Counted from the first letter of the stretch, positions 16,870 through 25,785 are shown. The stretch is DNA of 64,000 bases from an uncultured Sphaerochaeta sp. (GCF_963677315.1 NZ_OY781939.1:1922001-1986000), one strand, 5' to 3'. Notes: a model not told the origin generated them from the letters alone. Numbers and translations are program-made.

Positions 16870-18102
16870 ATGCAATATGTAATTATTGGAAATTCCATCA
16901 CCAGTGTAGGCTGCATTGAGTCCATCAGGAAATATGACTCACAAGGTTCCATTACGGTTATCGGGGAAGAGAACCATCCTATCTATGCTCGGCCACTCAT
17001 CTCCTACCTGCTCCAAGGAAAGACTGACGAAGAGAAGATGACCTACCGCGATGCAGGCTTTTATGAAAAACATAGTGTTCGTCTCCTTATAGGAAGAAAA
17101 GTAGAGAAGATTGAAGCAGAGTCTCAACTACTCACCTTGGATGACGGGGTGGTCATGCAGTATGACAAGCTACTGATCGCAACCGGCTCTCTTCCCTTCA
17201 TTCCTCCAATGAAAAATCTTGAAGAGGTAGAAAAAAGACACACGTTTCTCTCCTTATCTGATGCCAAGGAGCTTGAAGCAGAACTGCATCCCACGAGCAG
17301 GGTGCTTATCATCGGGGCCGGCTTGATCGGGCTGAAGTGTGCCGAAGGAATTCTTGAGCGCGTACAATCAGTAACGGTTGTCGATTTGGCAGGGAGAATT
17401 CTTTCCAGTATTCTTGATGAGGAAGGATCGCTTCGGGTGCAAGCACATCTTCAGCAAGCAGGAATTCGTTTCCATCTTGAAGACAGTGTACGAGAATTTT
17501 GCGGCCAGGAAGCACTCCTGAGCAGTGGAAAGGTTGTAGGATTCGATATTCTGGTCATGGCAGTTGGAGTCAAGCCAAACATACAGTTGGCAAAAGAGGC
17601 AGGGCTTGCGGTAAACAAGGGAATTCTCATTGATCAAGCATGCCGAACCAGTGATGCACATATTTGGGCCGGAGGAGACTGCAGTGAAGGATGGGAGCTC
17701 CTTAGTGGAGAGAGACGGAATCTTGCCCTATTGCCAAATGCATACATGCAGGGCGAGAGTGCTGGATATTCCATGGCCGGAAGTGATCAACGCTTTGAGA
17801 AAGCCATCGCCATGAATGCGATTGGGTTCTTCGGCTTGCACATCATCACAGCTGGGGTGTATGAGGGTGAGGATCTTTGCTTTACCACAGAGAGTGGGTA
17901 CAAGCGGCTCTTCATCAAGGACCATCACCTGGTTGGATGCATCCTGATCGGGGACCAGGTCTCACGCGGAGGCATCTACACTGACCTGATCAGAAACAGA
18001 ACTGACCTCAGGAATCTAGACTTCGCCATGATCAGCGAGCAGCCAGCCTTGATGGCTTTTGCACAGAAGGTGAGAAGTGAACAGTTAGGGAGGGCACAAT
18101 GA
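16870..18102 (+). CDS. NAD(P)/FAD-dependent oxidoreductase (NirB/rubredoxin-reductase-like)
   Basis: The 410-residue flavoprotein has an FAD-binding N-terminus (MQYVIIGNSITSVG), the ATGSLPFIPP motif near residue 100, an NAD(P)-binding loop VLIIGAGLIGLKCAEG near 142, and the second FAD motif WAGGDCSEG near 270. This is the pyridine nucleotide-disulfide reductase fold without the redox disulfide, as in rubredoxin reductase and the NirB N-terminus. In this operon it probably replaces GltD, oxidising NAD(P)H and feeding the ferredoxin. It overlaps the next gene by 4 bases. The start follows the previous stop directly, with GAGGAGC as ribosome-binding site. Confidence 0.87.
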   Translation: MQYVIIGNSITSVGCIESIRKYDSQGSITVIGEENHPIYARPLISYLLQGKTDEEKMTYRDAGFYEKHSVRLLIGRKVEKIEAESQLLTLDDGVVMQYDKLLIATGSLPFIPPMKNLEEVEKRHTFLSLSDAKELEAELHPTSRVLIIGAGLIGLKCAEGILERVQSVTVVDLAGRILSSILDEEGSLRVQAHLQQAGIRFHLEDSVREFCGQEALLSSGKVVGFDILVMAVGVKPNIQLAKEAGLAVNKGILIDQACRTSDAHIWAGGDCSEGWELLSGERRNLALLPNAYMQGESAGYSMAGSDQRFEKAIAMNAIGFFGLHIITAGVYEGEDLCFTTESGYKRLFIKDHHLVGCILIGDQVSRGGIYTDLIRNRTDLRNLDFAMISEQPALMAFAQKVRSEQLGRAQ

Positions 18103-18824
18103 AGCAGATAGACGTAGGAATGATGGAGTACCGGCATCTCAATGAACAAATACGAGAGAGTAAGGCAAAGCAGTTCACCCTTTCATCTGTTACCGGTCAG
18201 CGCTACATTGGCTGTGCCCAAAAGGATAAGATCATCACCATTAACGGTACAGCAGGCAATGGTCTTGGTTCCTATCTCGATGGTGCGACACTTATTGTGA
18301 ATGGCAATGCCCAGGATGCAACCGGGGACACCATGAATGAGGGAGCAATCATTGTGCATGGCTCCACAGGCGATGGGACAGGGTATGCAATGCGCGGGGG
18401 AAAACTCTATATCCGCGACAGTGCAGGATACCGCTGTGGCATCCACATGAAAGCATTTGAGGATAAGCAACCACTGTTGATCATCGGAGAGCGGGCAGGC
18501 AGCTTTCTTGGTGAGTATCAGGCAGGGGGAACCATCATTGTGTTGGGAAGGAACCAGGAGGGAAAGGCTCCTGTAGGTTATTTCTGTGGAACGGGGATGC
18601 ATGGTGGCGCAATCTATTTACGCTGTGATACACTTCCTCAGGGGTTGCCACCACAGGTTGCAGTACGTGATGCCGATGAAGAAGATAAAGCACTTCTTTC
18701 CAATCTTCTGGATGAGTACTGTACCCTGTTCGAGTTTGACAAAGAACAGTTGCTTGCATCCCATTTTTTTGTACTGAGTGCAAACAGCACCACACCTTAT
18801 CGGATGATGTATACCCATGTATGA
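18099..18824 (+). CDS. Glutamate synthase, GXGXG (alpha-3) subunit
   Basis: The 241-residue protein is the beta-helix GXGXG domain that forms the C-terminus of normal GltB, here as a separate chain. Repeated glycine turns (NGTAGNGLGSYLDGA, NGNAQDATGDTMNEG, GSTGDGTGYAMRGG) build the right-handed helix. The domain is structural and helps form the ammonia channel. It carries about 50 extra residues at the C-terminus. It overlaps the oxidoreductase gene by 4 bases and the start is ATGA-coupled. FwdC/MgsB proteins share the fold, but the operon points to glutamate synthase. Confidence 0.88.
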   Translation: MKQIDVGMMEYRHLNEQIRESKAKQFTLSSVTGQRYIGCAQKDKIITINGTAGNGLGSYLDGATLIVNGNAQDATGDTMNEGAIIVHGSTGDGTGYAMRGGKLYIRDSAGYRCGIHMKAFEDKQPLLIIGERAGSFLGEYQAGGTIIVLGRNQEGKAPVGYFCGTGMHGGAIYLRCDTLPQGLPPQVAVRDADEEDKALLSNLLDEYCTLFEFDKEQLLASHFFVLSANSTTPYRMMYTHV

Positions 18825-18840
18825 CAGAGGGAGGAGAAGG

Positions 18841-20124
18841 ATGATGACCAATACCCAGCAAGAGGTGATGCAGTTCATCAAGGAACAGGATGTTCGGTTC
18901 GCCCGACTGGTATTCTGCGATATTTTCGGACAGATCAAGAATATTTCCATCTCGGCAAGTGAGCTGGAGCGGGCTTTTTCCAGTGGCATCAGTTTTGACG
19001 CATCCTCGGTGAAAGGATTCCTTGAAGTTGAAGAGAGCGACCTGTTGCTCTTTCCCGATCCTGCCACCCTCTCCATCCTTCCATGGCGTCCAGCCCAAGG
19101 CCGTGTGGTGCGATTCTTCTGCTCGATCAAGAAACCCGACGGAACCCTCTTTGAGGGAGACACGCGCTCCCTCCTGCAAGAGACAGTGAGAAAAGCCGCA
19201 TTACAAGGCTACTCCTTCACAGTGGGACCTGAGTGTGAGTTCTATCTCTTCAAGACCGATGAGAACGGCAGGCCGACCTACCAACCCTTGGATGAAGGCA
19301 CCTATCTTGATGTTGCACCCTTGGACAAGGGGGAGAATGTACGAAGGGAGATCTGCCTGACCCTAGAGCAGATGGGCTTCTATACCGAACGAAGTCATCA
19401 TGAATCAGGACCAGGACAGAATGAGATTGATTTCAAGTACGGAACCCCTGTTGAGGCAGCAGACGACTTCATCACGTTCAAATCAGTTGTAAAGACCATC
19501 TCAGACCGTAGTGGCTTGTTCGCTTCATTCCTCCCCAAACCATTGCAGGGAGAGAGTGGAAGTGGACTACACTTCAACCTTTCCATCAAGGCAGAGGGAG
19601 AGCAGTACAGCAAATTTGAGGCGGCGATGAGCGCTGGAATCCTAAATAGGATCCAGGAGATCTCCCTCTTCCTCAATCCACTTGCAAACTCCTTTGAGCG
19701 CCTCGGTTCTTTCGAAGCTCCCAAATATGTGGGATGGGGCCGTGCAAACCGCTCGCTGCTTATCCGCATTCCCTACACCAGTGGGGAATACCGCCGGATT
19801 GAGGTTCGTTCAGCCGACCCAGCCTGCAACCCATACCTTGCCATCACACTACTGCTCAGTGCTGCCTTGGAAGGAATCAGGGGGGATCTTCCCCTTGAGG
19901 AAGAGTACCAGGGGTCAGCATACCAAAAGAAGACAGGTCGCCTGCTCCCCTCCTCCTTGGCCGAAGCCATGGAACTGGCAAAGAACAGCGATTTTGTGCG
20001 TTCCAACATCCCTGACCGTCTGCTCACCTGTTTCCTTGAGGCAAAGGGAGCGGAGTGGAGGTCCTATGAGACAGCTGTAGACCCGTTTGAGGCGAGTCGA
20101 AAAGCCTATTTCCTGACGACGTAA
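18841..20124 (+). CDS. glnA: Glutamine synthetase type I
   Basis: The 427-residue synthetase makes glutamine and so completes a GS-GOGAT cycle within one operon. Motifs are TVGPECEFYLF, GPGQNEIDFKYG and ESGSGLHFNLS, with the ATP-site segment RSADPACNPYLA. The length matches the GSI-alpha group; I see no NLYDLP-type adenylylation loop, so covalent regulation is unlikely. ATG 18841 is preferred over an upstream ATG because GGAGG lies 6 bases before it. A specialised ligase such as gamma-glutamylmethylamide synthetase cannot be excluded. It is followed 11 bases later by the ANTAR regulator. Confidence 0.88.
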   Translation: MMTNTQQEVMQFIKEQDVRFARLVFCDIFGQIKNISISASELERAFSSGISFDASSVKGFLEVEESDLLLFPDPATLSILPWRPAQGRVVRFFCSIKKPDGTLFEGDTRSLLQETVRKAALQGYSFTVGPECEFYLFKTDENGRPTYQPLDEGTYLDVAPLDKGENVRREICLTLEQMGFYTERSHHESGPGQNEIDFKYGTPVEAADDFITFKSVVKTISDRSGLFASFLPKPLQGESGSGLHFNLSIKAEGEQYSKFEAAMSAGILNRIQEISLFLNPLANSFERLGSFEAPKYVGWGRANRSLLIRIPYTSGEYRRIEVRSADPACNPYLAITLLLSAALEGIRGDLPLEEEYQGSAYQKKTGRLLPSSLAEAMELAKNSDFVRSNIPDRLLTCFLEAKGAEWRSYETAVDPFEASRKAYFLTT

Positions 20125-20135
20125 GAGGAGGGTCC

Positions 20136-20708
20136 ATGCTTCGAGCGCTGGTTGTATCATCAACACAGAAAGGATGTGACTCATTGTGTTCGCTCATGCG
20201 AGAGCATGACCGATCCATTGAGCTCCTTCACTGTCTGAGCGCAGGAGAGGCCAGGCGGCTGGTACTTGACCAGGAACTCGACTTGGTGGTCATCAATGCT
20301 CCTCTGTTGGATGAATCTGGGGAGGAATTGGCCGTCATGGTGGTACAACAGAGCCTGGCAGGATCCATCCTTGTAGTACGTAACCAGTACTTTGAACAGT
20401 GTGAGGCACTGTTCTCCGAGCAAGGGGTGCTTGTGGTCAGCAAGCCAGTAATTCGCCAAATGTTTTTCCAAGCGCTCAGTCTGGCACGCTCTATGCGTCG
20501 CCGGTTGACAGCAATGCATACAGAGAATGAGAAACTCCACAAGAAAATTGAAGAGATCAAGATCATCGACAAGGCAAAATGGGTCTTGATCGAAAACCTT
20601 GGTATGGATGAGCAACAAGCACACCGCTACATGGAAAAGCAGGCAATGGATCTGCGTAAAAGTCGGTATGCCGTTGCACTCTCCCTACTGAAGACCTACC
20701 AGATGTGA
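20136..20708 (+). CDS. ANTAR-domain antiterminator with degenerate receiver domain
   Basis: The 190-residue protein has a receiver-like fold (about residues 1-115), a helical coiled-coil linker (about 118-140) and a C-terminal ANTAR domain (about 135-190) reading [19 protein letters not shown] and [22 protein letters not shown] dimers bind hexaloop RNA hairpins and stop terminators from forming. In the receiver the phospho-acceptor Asp is Asn ([14 protein letters not shown]) and the acidic pair near the N-terminus is missing, while the Lys of VVSKPV is kept, so control is probably not by phosphorylation. GAGGAGGG precedes the ATG. Lying just behind glnA, it matches the NitR arrangement known from solvent-forming clostridia. 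Confidence 0.9.
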   Translation: MLRALVVSSTQKGCDSLCSLMREHDRSIELLHCLSAGEARRLVLDQELDLVVINAPLLDESGEELAVMVVQQSLAGSILVVRNQYFEQCEALFSEQGVLVVSKPVIRQMFFQALSLARSMRRRLTAMHTENEKLHKKIEEIKIIDKAKWVLIENLGMDEQQAHRYMEKQAMDLRKSRYAVALSLLKTYQM

Positions 20709-20734
20709 AACAAGAGACAAGGAGAATAATACAT

Positions 20735-22339
20735 ATGGCCAAACACATTTTTGTGACGGGCGGGGTCGTTTCGGGCCTCGGGAAAGGCATTACCGCAGCA
20801 TCACTGGGAAGACTTTTAAAAGCAAGAGGACTGAAGATTGCAGCCCAGAAGCTCGACCCCTACATGAACGTGGACCCTGGAACAATGAGTCCTTACCAAC
20901 ATGGGGAGGTCTTCGTGACCGAGGATGGTTCAGAGACCGACCTCGACCTTGGACACTACGAGAGATTCATTGATGAGGACCTGAACAAGTACAGCAACCT
21001 CACCAGCGGAAGGGTGTACTGGAACGTACTGAGCAAGGAACGTAGTGGGGCCTACTTGGGATCCACCGTCCAGATCATTCCCCATGTAACCACGGAGATA
21101 AAAGAGGCAATCTATGCACTGGACAGGAAGACCGAAGCCGAGGTAATCATTACCGAAATCGGGGGAACCACTGGTGATATCGAGAGCCAACCCTTCCTGG
21201 AGGCCATCAGACAGATAGGGCATGAGGTAGGACAAGACAACTGTATTTTCATCCACGTAACACTGGTTCCCTACCTGAAAAGTAGCGCAGAACACAAGAG
21301 CAAACCAACTCAGCACTCGGTGAAAGAGTTGATGGCAAGTGGTATCTTCCCCGATATCATTGTGACCCGCAGTGACGAACCGTTGGAGGAGAGCATCAAG
21401 GACAAGATTGCCCTGTTCTGCAATGTGAAGCGCGACTGTGTCATCGAGAACAAAACGGTACCGGTACTCTATGAGGCTCCAATGATGCTGAGAGCCGAAA
21501 AACTCGATGAGATTGTCTGCAGGGAGCTGAAACTGAAAACCAGGGAGCCTGACCTCTCTGAGTGGAAGACAATGCTTAAACGCATCGAAGGTGCAAAGAA
21601 ACAGGTCCGAATCGCCTTGGTGGGAAAATATATCCAGTTGCACGACGCCTACCTCAGTGTGATGGAAGCACTCAAGCATGGTGGGTGGGAACATGGGGCC
21701 GAAGTCCAGATCGACTGGGTGGACAGTGAAGAGGTGACCAAGGATACGGTAGAAGAGCTCCTGTGTGAGGCGGATGGAATCCTCGTTCCTGGAGGATTTG
21801 GAGACCGGGGCATTGAAGGAAAAATACTTGCAGCCCGGTATGCCAGGGAACAGAGAATCCCCTACCTTGGCATCTGTCTCGGGATGCAAATCGCCGTCAT
21901 AGAATTTGCCCGCCATGTGGTAGGGTTCATCGACGCACACTCCTCTGAATTTGCACCCGATTCCAAGCATCCGGTTATCGCCCTGATGCCAGACCAGCGG
22001 GGTAACATCCCCAAGGGAGGTACCATGCGTCTAGGTACCTACCCCTGTATGGTGAAGCCGGACACACGTATGAGCAAGGTGTATAGCCAAGCAGAGAGTA
22101 CCAGAGAGCGTCATCGACATCGCTATGAGTTCAACAATGAGTTCAGGGATATCCTTCAGGAAAAAGGCCTGGTCATCAGTGGCACCAGTCCTGACGAAAC
22201 CTTGGTGGAGGCTGTGGAGATTGCATCCCATCCATTCTTCATCGGAGTGCAATACCACCCCGAGTTCAAGAGTAGACCAAACCGTCCTCACCCGCTTTTC
22301 AGTGGCTTCATAGCCGCATCTCAGGGACAGCAGAGTTGA
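20735..22339 (+). CDS. pyrG: CTP synthase
   Basis: The 534-residue enzyme aminates UTP to CTP using glutamine and ATP. The synthetase domain (about 1-265) begins [19 protein letters not shown] with its P-loop and has [20 protein letters not shown] and GGTTGDIES. The C-terminal class I glutaminase (about 290-534) has the nucleophile Cys in LGICLGMQ and the His-Glu pair in [11 protein letters not shown]. The ATG at 20735 is the family start; AAGGAG lies about 11 bases upstream. It consumes glutamine, so its position behind the glutamine operon may be functional, but its own promoter is not clear. Confidence 0.97.
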   Translation: MAKHIFVTGGVVSGLGKGITAASLGRLLKARGLKIAAQKLDPYMNVDPGTMSPYQHGEVFVTEDGSETDLDLGHYERFIDEDLNKYSNLTSGRVYWNVLSKERSGAYLGSTVQIIPHVTTEIKEAIYALDRKTEAEVIITEIGGTTGDIESQPFLEAIRQIGHEVGQDNCIFIHVTLVPYLKSSAEHKSKPTQHSVKELMASGIFPDIIVTRSDEPLEESIKDKIALFCNVKRDCVIENKTVPVLYEAPMMLRAEKLDEIVCRELKLKTREPDLSEWKTMLKRIEGAKKQVRIALVGKYIQLHDAYLSVMEALKHGGWEHGAEVQIDWVDSEEVTKDTVEELLCEADGILVPGGFGDRGIEGKILAARYAREQRIPYLGICLGMQIAVIEFARHVVGFIDAHSSEFAPDSKHPVIALMPDQRGNIPKGGTMRLGTYPCMVKPDTRMSKVYSQAESTRERHRHRYEFNNEFRDILQEKGLVISGTSPDETLVEAVEIASHPFFIGVQYHPEFKSRPNRPHPLFSGFIAASQGQQS

Positions 22340-22379
22340 CAGTTTGCCTTCTCTGCGATAATTTTGTGTATGCGTTCAG

Positions 22380-22452
22380 GGGGCCATAGCTCATCTGGTA
22401 GAGCGACTGGTTCGCAATCAGTAGGTAGAGGGTTCGAGTCCCTTTGGCTCCA
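22380..22452 (+). tRNA. tRNA-Ala(CGC)
   Basis: A full 73-base cloverleaf: acceptor GGGGCCA with TGGCTCC, D-stem GCTC/GAGC, anticodon stem ACTGG/TCAGT around loop TTCGCAA, T-stem GAGGG/CCCTT with TTCGAGT. The anticodon CGC (22413-22415) reads GCG, and the G3-U70 wobble pair that defines alanine tRNAs is present. The discriminator is A; CCA is not encoded. A TTGACA box spans the pyrG stop (22335-22340) with GATAAT 15 bases on, a possible promoter. Confidence 0.95.
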
Positions 22453-22458
22453 GCATAC

Positions 22459-22484
22459 AAACCCGTCTCATAAGAGGCGGGTTT
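22459..22484 (+). terminator. Terminator-like hairpin after tRNA-Ala
   Basis: AAACCCGTCTC and GAGGCGGGTTT pair over 11 bases (one G-U) with a 4-base loop. The following bases are only partly T-rich. It lies 6 bases beyond the tRNA. Confidence 0.7.
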
Positions 22485-22664
22485 GCTGTATCTTTCCGGA
22501 GTAAAAACCTTTTCAGCCTCACCACTTCGCGATTGCCTTTTTAAATATATAATGGTAAAATGCAACCAATCGCAACACAGGATGGAATGAGAGACCCAAT
22601 ACTTCACCACCATCCTGAAAGCAAGTATGCATAGGAATTCGTTTACAGAGAAAGGAGTGTCGAG

Positions 22665-23981
22665 ATGAAAAAACTACTGATGACATTGGTGGTCCTTCTT
22701 ACATTGGGTCTCCTGTTTGCAGCAGGTGGAGCAGAAACCAAGACTGGAACAGAAGAAATCACATTGGAGTGGTGGACATGGGATCCTGAATTGCTTGAAC
22801 AGAACGAGCAGATCATCAGCGCCTTCGAGGCGGCCAACCCTGGGGTAACAATCAATAACACTATCGTGGGAACCAAGGAGTATTGGACCAAGATCCGCAT
22901 TCAGGCCAACCAGAACAAACTCCCTGATGTCTTCACGATGAGCTCAGGGTACATTGAGGAGTGGGCGAAGGCCGGTCTTTTGTACAATCTTGATTCCTTC
23001 ATCAAGAATGACGACACCTTCACAAACTTCTATCAATCCATTTTCGATACCAGCAAAGAGATCAGCAACACTGACAGCTACTACTCCATTCCCTTTGCAT
23101 TGGTCACCACAGTGCTCTATTACAATAAGGATGCATTCGACGCAGCCGGGGTTTCCTACCCGAGTGATGACTGGACCTGGGATGACTTCAAGAAAGCAGC
23201 CAAGCAGCTCACCATCGACAAGAACGGAGACGGAAAAACCGACCAGTGGGGACACTGGTTCTATGGCCGCTATGCGCATATAGAGCCTTGGGTCTATGCA
23301 AACAATGGAAAACTCATTGACAAGAACTCCATGCAGTTCAATCCTGACAAGAATGCCATGAATGCCATCAAGATGCTGACTGACCTTGTTCTCGTTGACA
23401 AGGTTGCCCCTCCCCAGAAGGACATGACCAGCTTCCAGCAGCAGGATGTATTCAGCCAGGGAGTGGCAGCGATGTGGGTCGATGGTTCCTGGTTCGTCGA
23501 TACACTCCGAAAGAATGTAGGCGATGACATGCGATGGGGCATTGCACGGGTTCCCAGTGGACCTGCGGGGCCAAGCAATCTAACCTATGGATGGCCAGAC
23601 AGCTATGCTCTTGCACCAAACACCGAGCATCCTGAAATGGCCTGGAAGTTTGCCAAGTACGTTGCAGGAGAAGGAATCAACCTTGATGTCTACATGGCAG
23701 GAAAGATTCCCTCTGCAAAGAAACTTGCAGAAGATCCCCTGTTTGCCGATCCAAGCAAACAGCCAGGCGAGGAGATGAACCTCCTCAGAGAGCAGGCGAG
23801 CGGTCCAATGACCACAAGCTACACCATGGGGTGGAGTGAATGGAGAGGCTACGGCGGCTCAGAATCCCTTGGATTGAACGGTACCATTGATGCCATCATC
23901 AACAGTCATATGAGCTTTGACGAGGCATTTACAAAGGGAACAGAGAACATCAACTCTGTCTTGAAGCGGTATTATAAGTAA
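22665..23981 (+). CDS. Sugar ABC transporter substrate-binding protein (operon 1)
   Basis: A 438-residue extracytoplasmic solute-binding protein of family 1 (maltose/glycerol-3-phosphate type). The N-terminus MKKLLMTLVVLLTLGLLFAA is a signal peptide. Cleavage is likely near the AAGG that follows, and there is no lipobox Cys, so the protein should be free in the periplasm. EWWTWDPELLEQNEQIISAF and FVDGSWFVDTL-like regions fit the two-lobed fold. It heads an operon with two permeases and a phosphodiester glycosidase, suggesting a sugar or sugar-phosphodiester ligand. AAGGAG precedes the start. Upstream, 22580-22625 has an 8-base inverted repeat (CAGGATGG/CCATCCTG) that may be an operator. Confidence 0.88.
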   Translation: MKKLLMTLVVLLTLGLLFAAGGAETKTGTEEITLEWWTWDPELLEQNEQIISAFEAANPGVTINNTIVGTKEYWTKIRIQANQNKLPDVFTMSSGYIEEWAKAGLLYNLDSFIKNDDTFTNFYQSIFDTSKEISNTDSYYSIPFALVTTVLYYNKDAFDAAGVSYPSDDWTWDDFKKAAKQLTIDKNGDGKTDQWGHWFYGRYAHIEPWVYANNGKLIDKNSMQFNPDKNAMNAIKMLTDLVLVDKVAPPQKDMTSFQQQDVFSQGVAAMWVDGSWFVDTLRKNVGDDMRWGIARVPSGPAGPSNLTYGWPDSYALAPNTEHPEMAWKFAKYVAGEGINLDVYMAGKIPSAKKLAEDPLFADPSKQPGEEMNLLREQASGPMTTSYTMGWSEWRGYGGSESLGLNGTIDAIINSHMSFDEAFTKGTENINSVLKRYYK

Positions 23982-23998
23982 CGTACAGTGTGTATGAG

Positions 23999-24026
23999 CT
24001 GGTTGTCTGGAATACCGGACAACCAG
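23999..24026 (+). promoter_or_regulatory. Intercistronic stem-loop after the binding-protein gene
   Basis: CTGGTTGTCTGG and CCGGACAACCAG pair over 12 bases (one U-G) around AATA, with no T-run. A 12-base palindrome CTCACTAGTGAG follows at 24028-24039, overlapping the ribosome-binding region of the permease. Such hairpins usually protect the upstream mRNA end, giving more binding protein than permease. Confidence 0.6.
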
Positions 24027-24048
24027 TCTCACTAGTGAGGAAGAGCAC

Positions 24049-24936
24049 ATGACCCACCCCCCATACCGATGGCACAGTAAGCTCACTCCCTGGGTGTTCA
24101 TCATACCCACCGTAATCGGCATTCTGGTATTCCGTCTCATCCCTATCGTCTCTTCTCTCTACCTCAGCTTTACCGATTGGAATCTCTTGAGCTCCCCTGC
24201 ATTCATCAAACTCGGAAATTATCAGGAACTGCTATCCAGTGAGGAATTCATAGGAATTGTAGTGAATACCTTGCAGTTCTCCTTGATCTACGTTGTTGGA
24301 TCCATCGTTTGTGGACTTGCCCTTGCCGTGCTCATCAATGTACGGATCAAGGGAATTTCCTTCTTCCGCTCAGCCATCTACCTCCCCGTGGTAACCTCTG
24401 CTGTAGCAGTGGGAATCATCTGGAACTGGATGCTCGGCCCCACCTATGGGTTGGTGAACAACCTTATCGAGGCTATTGGGCTGACCCCACCATACTGGCT
24501 TGGGGATACCCGTCTTGTGCTTAACACCGTAGCTTCGGTGCAAGTCTGGAAAATGAGCGGCTACTATATGATCATCTTCCTCGCCGGTTTGCAGGGTATC
24601 AATAGGGATACACTGGAATCAGCACGAGTTGATGGGGCCAATGCATTCCAGAGTTTCTTCAGGATTACCCTACCCATGCTGATGCCAACCCTGTTTTTCG
24701 TACTCACCATCACCATCATCGACTCGTTCAAGAACTTCGAGCTGATCTATGCCATGACCAAGGGAGGCCCACAGAACGCGAGCAACACCCTGGTCTATGA
24801 TGTCTACCTCAATGCTTTCGTCTACTACCGGGTAGGCTATGCTTCAGCGATTGCCTACATCCTCCTGCTCTTCGTGGGACTGATGACCATTTTCAACTTC
24901 TACATCAAGAAGCATCTGGTCCAGAACTTGGATTGA
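24049..24936 (+). CDS. Sugar ABC transporter permease, MalF/UgpA type (operon 1)
   Basis: A 295-residue inner-membrane protein with six predicted helices, the first at about residues 15-35. The EAA loop that docks on the ATPase reads ESARVDGANAFQSFFRITLPM near residues 190-210. It pairs with the next permease. No ATP-binding subunit is encoded in the operon, so a shared MsmX/UgpC-type ATPase elsewhere must drive it. Confidence 0.9.
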   Translation: MTHPPYRWHSKLTPWVFIIPTVIGILVFRLIPIVSSLYLSFTDWNLLSSPAFIKLGNYQELLSSEEFIGIVVNTLQFSLIYVVGSIVCGLALAVLINVRIKGISFFRSAIYLPVVTSAVAVGIIWNWMLGPTYGLVNNLIEAIGLTPPYWLGDTRLVLNTVASVQVWKMSGYYMIIFLAGLQGINRDTLESARVDGANAFQSFFRITLPMLMPTLFFVLTITIIDSFKNFELIYAMTKGGPQNASNTLVYDVYLNAFVYYRVGYASAIAYILLLFVGLMTIFNFYIKKHLVQNLD

Positions 24937-24947
24937 GGAGAAAGACG

Positions 24948-25784
24948 ATGAAACAGAAACACGCAGACCGATATCGTCTCCTCCTGATCGCCGTTGTTGC
25001 GATTCTCTATATCTTTCCCTTCCTCTGGATGGTCTCCAACTCATTCATGTCGGAGAAGAACATCTTCTCCGTACCCCCGAAGTTCATCCCCGACCTTCTC
25101 TTCACCGACCAGGTGTTCGATAATTACAAGGAAGTCTTCACCCAGTACGACTTCGGCAGATACACCATCAACAGTCTCTGGGTTTATGCATTGGCAGCAT
25201 TTGGACAGATCCTGGTCTGTTCACTTGCTGGATTTGCGCTATCAACCATGCAATTCAAGGGAAAGAATCTCATTTTCTCCCTCTTGATCTTTACGCTCAT
25301 GATCCCCGTTCAGGTGACCATTATCCCCGAGTATTATCTCTTTCTCAAACTCAACTGGATGGACACCTATCTCCCCTTGATCGTACCCTCTTTCCTTGCT
25401 GGAGCCTTTGGGACCTTTATGCTCAAGGAGTTCTTTGCCCAAGTTCCCCGCCCGCTCTTTGATGCAGGGATCATAGATGGGGTGAATGCCTACCAGATGT
25501 TTGCACGCATCTACCTACCTCAGGCATCCAGTCCTATCGCCACCCTCTTCATCATCGCATTCATGAACAACTGGAACGATCTGCTACGCCCCATGCTCTA
25601 TATCTCGAGTAGGAAACTCTATACTGTGACCATTGCCCTCTCCCAGTTCCAGAACCAGTATGGAGTCAAATGGAATCTATTGCTGGCAGGAAGTGTACTC
25701 TCCGTACTTCCCCTGCTCATCATCTTCGCGTTCAGCCAACGGTATATCATCGAGAGCACCATGAACACAGGCATCAAGGGGTAG
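24948..25784 (+). CDS. Sugar ABC transporter permease, MalG/UgpE type (operon 1)
   Basis: A 278-residue six-helix inner-membrane permease. The EAA loop reads DAGIIDGVNAYQMFARIYLP near residue 178. The ATG at 24948 has GAGGAG 7 bases upstream and lies 11 bases after the previous stop. The C-terminus ESTMNTGIKG is typical of MalG-type subunits. Confidence 0.9.
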   Translation: MKQKHADRYRLLLIAVVAILYIFPFLWMVSNSFMSEKNIFSVPPKFIPDLLFTDQVFDNYKEVFTQYDFGRYTINSLWVYALAAFGQILVCSLAGFALSTMQFKGKNLIFSLLIFTLMIPVQVTIIPEYYLFLKLNWMDTYLPLIVPSFLAGAFGTFMLKEFFAQVPRPLFDAGIIDGVNAYQMFARIYLPQASSPIATLFIIAFMNNWNDLLRPMLYISSRKLYTVTIALSQFQNQYGVKWNLLLAGSVLSVLPLLIIFAFSQRYIIESTMNTGIKG

Positions 25785-25785
25785 C

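Noticed and set aside
13808..20124. N-methylglutamate (methylamine) pathway instead of GOGAT-GS
   Set aside because: MgsABC share these folds, but no N-methylglutamate dehydrogenase genes are present, and the ferredoxin and flavoprotein fit glutamate synthase better.
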